DNA from: Thermoleophilia bacterium
Lineage (GTDB): Bacteria > Actinomycetota > Thermoleophilia > Gaiellales > SKUG01
Reading direction: 5' to 3'
Assembly (NCBI GenBank): GCA_025964455.1
Contig: JAOPYU010000325.1
Location: 1-13,826 of the forward strand
DNA length: 13,826 nt
In this document: positions 13,633 through 13,826 of the stretch, piece after piece
Numbering within the stretch: the stretch's first letter is position 1
Layout: the number at the start of each line of letters is the position of its first letter
Notes under the pieces: generated by a model
The model's database searches: none
What the model saw: only the letters and a program-made list of their open reading frames with translations
What the model was told of the DNA's origin: nothing
Program-made: the position numbers and the translations under genes

Positions 13633-13826
13633 ATGACCCGACCCCTCGACGGCCGCCGCATCGTGCTCGGTGTCACCGGTGGCGTCGCCGCGTACAAGGC
13701 GGCGGAGCTGTGCCGCGAGCTCGTGCGGCGCGGCGCCTGGGTGAGCCCGATCCTCACGCGCGGCGCGGAGCAGTTCATCGGCGCTGCGACCTTCTCGGCG
13801 ATCGCATCGGAACCCGCGCGCACGAA
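13633..13826 (+). CDS. coaBC: Bifunctional phosphopantothenoylcysteine decarboxylase/phosphopantothenate-cysteine ligase, N-terminal part
   Basis: The gene starts at the ATG at 13633, with GGAG ahead of it, and runs off the right edge after 64 codons. It is the enzyme of coenzyme A synthesis that joins phosphopantothenate to cysteine and then decarboxylates the product. The visible part is the flavoprotein CoaC domain: IVLGVTGGVAAYKAAEL (residues 10-26), the FMN-binding start typical of this family, then LTRGAEQFIGAATFSAIA, also a family hallmark. The CoaB domain is outside the window, so a stand-alone CoaC/Dfp-like decarboxylase cannot be excluded, although full CoaBC is the usual actinobacterial arrangement. 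It is divergent from the small helical gene. Confidence 0.9.
   Translation, partial: MTRPLDGRRIVLGVTGGVAAYKAAELCRELVRRGAWVSPILTRGAEQFIGAATFSAIASEPART

Overview
The window is high-GC chromosomal DNA with dense, mostly co-directional genes, short spacers, several GTG starts, and three start codons that sit 6-7 bases behind a -10-like hexamer with no Shine-Dalgarno sequence. That pattern, plus actinobacterial-looking proteins, suggests a high-GC actinobacterium. The secreted protein with an N-terminal signal and a C-terminal 'NTPPGDYSA' type ending hints at the Thermoleophilia/Solirubrobacterales side, but this taxonomic guess rests on family resemblance only. I see no rRNA, tRNA, CRISPR array, transposase or integrase.

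Layout. (1) Positions 1-756, minus: the N-terminal PHP part of the replicative DNA polymerase III alpha subunit, cut by the window edge. (2) 865-1167 minus and 1246-1719 plus: two small divergent membrane proteins. (3) 1741-4007 minus: an apparent three-gene operon made of two close alpha/beta-hydrolase paralogues separated by a small membrane-anchored Gly/Asp/Ser-rich protein whose frame is broken at a six-G run. (4) 4109-6466 plus: a secreted protein of about 785 residues with about 13 Asp-box repeats, convergent (one base apart) with (5) 6468-8093 minus, an orphan membrane sensor histidine kinase. (6) 8118-9842 minus: a 574-residue protein with a DPY/QPY-rich low-complexity N-terminus and a glycine-zipper C-terminus. 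(7) 9969-10895 plus: an aldo/keto reductase, ending at a strong bidirectional hairpin shared with (8) 10965-12341 minus, an M20 zinc peptidase/deacylase. (9) 12486-12968 minus: a small Cys/His-rich protein; 13070-13432 minus: a small helical unknown. (10) 13633-end plus: the start of coaBC (coenzyme A synthesis).

The genes do not form one pathway. Housekeeping genes (dnaE, coaBC) bracket accessory genes. The items most worth attention are the broken Gly-rich gene between the two hydrolase paralogues, the secreted repeat protein that looks like a double beta-propeller inserted in another domain, and the DPY-rich glycine-zipper protein beside the orphan kinase. None can be called a new system from sequence alone. 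Every gap between genes is below 300 bases; the longest is the 200-base stretch before coaBC.
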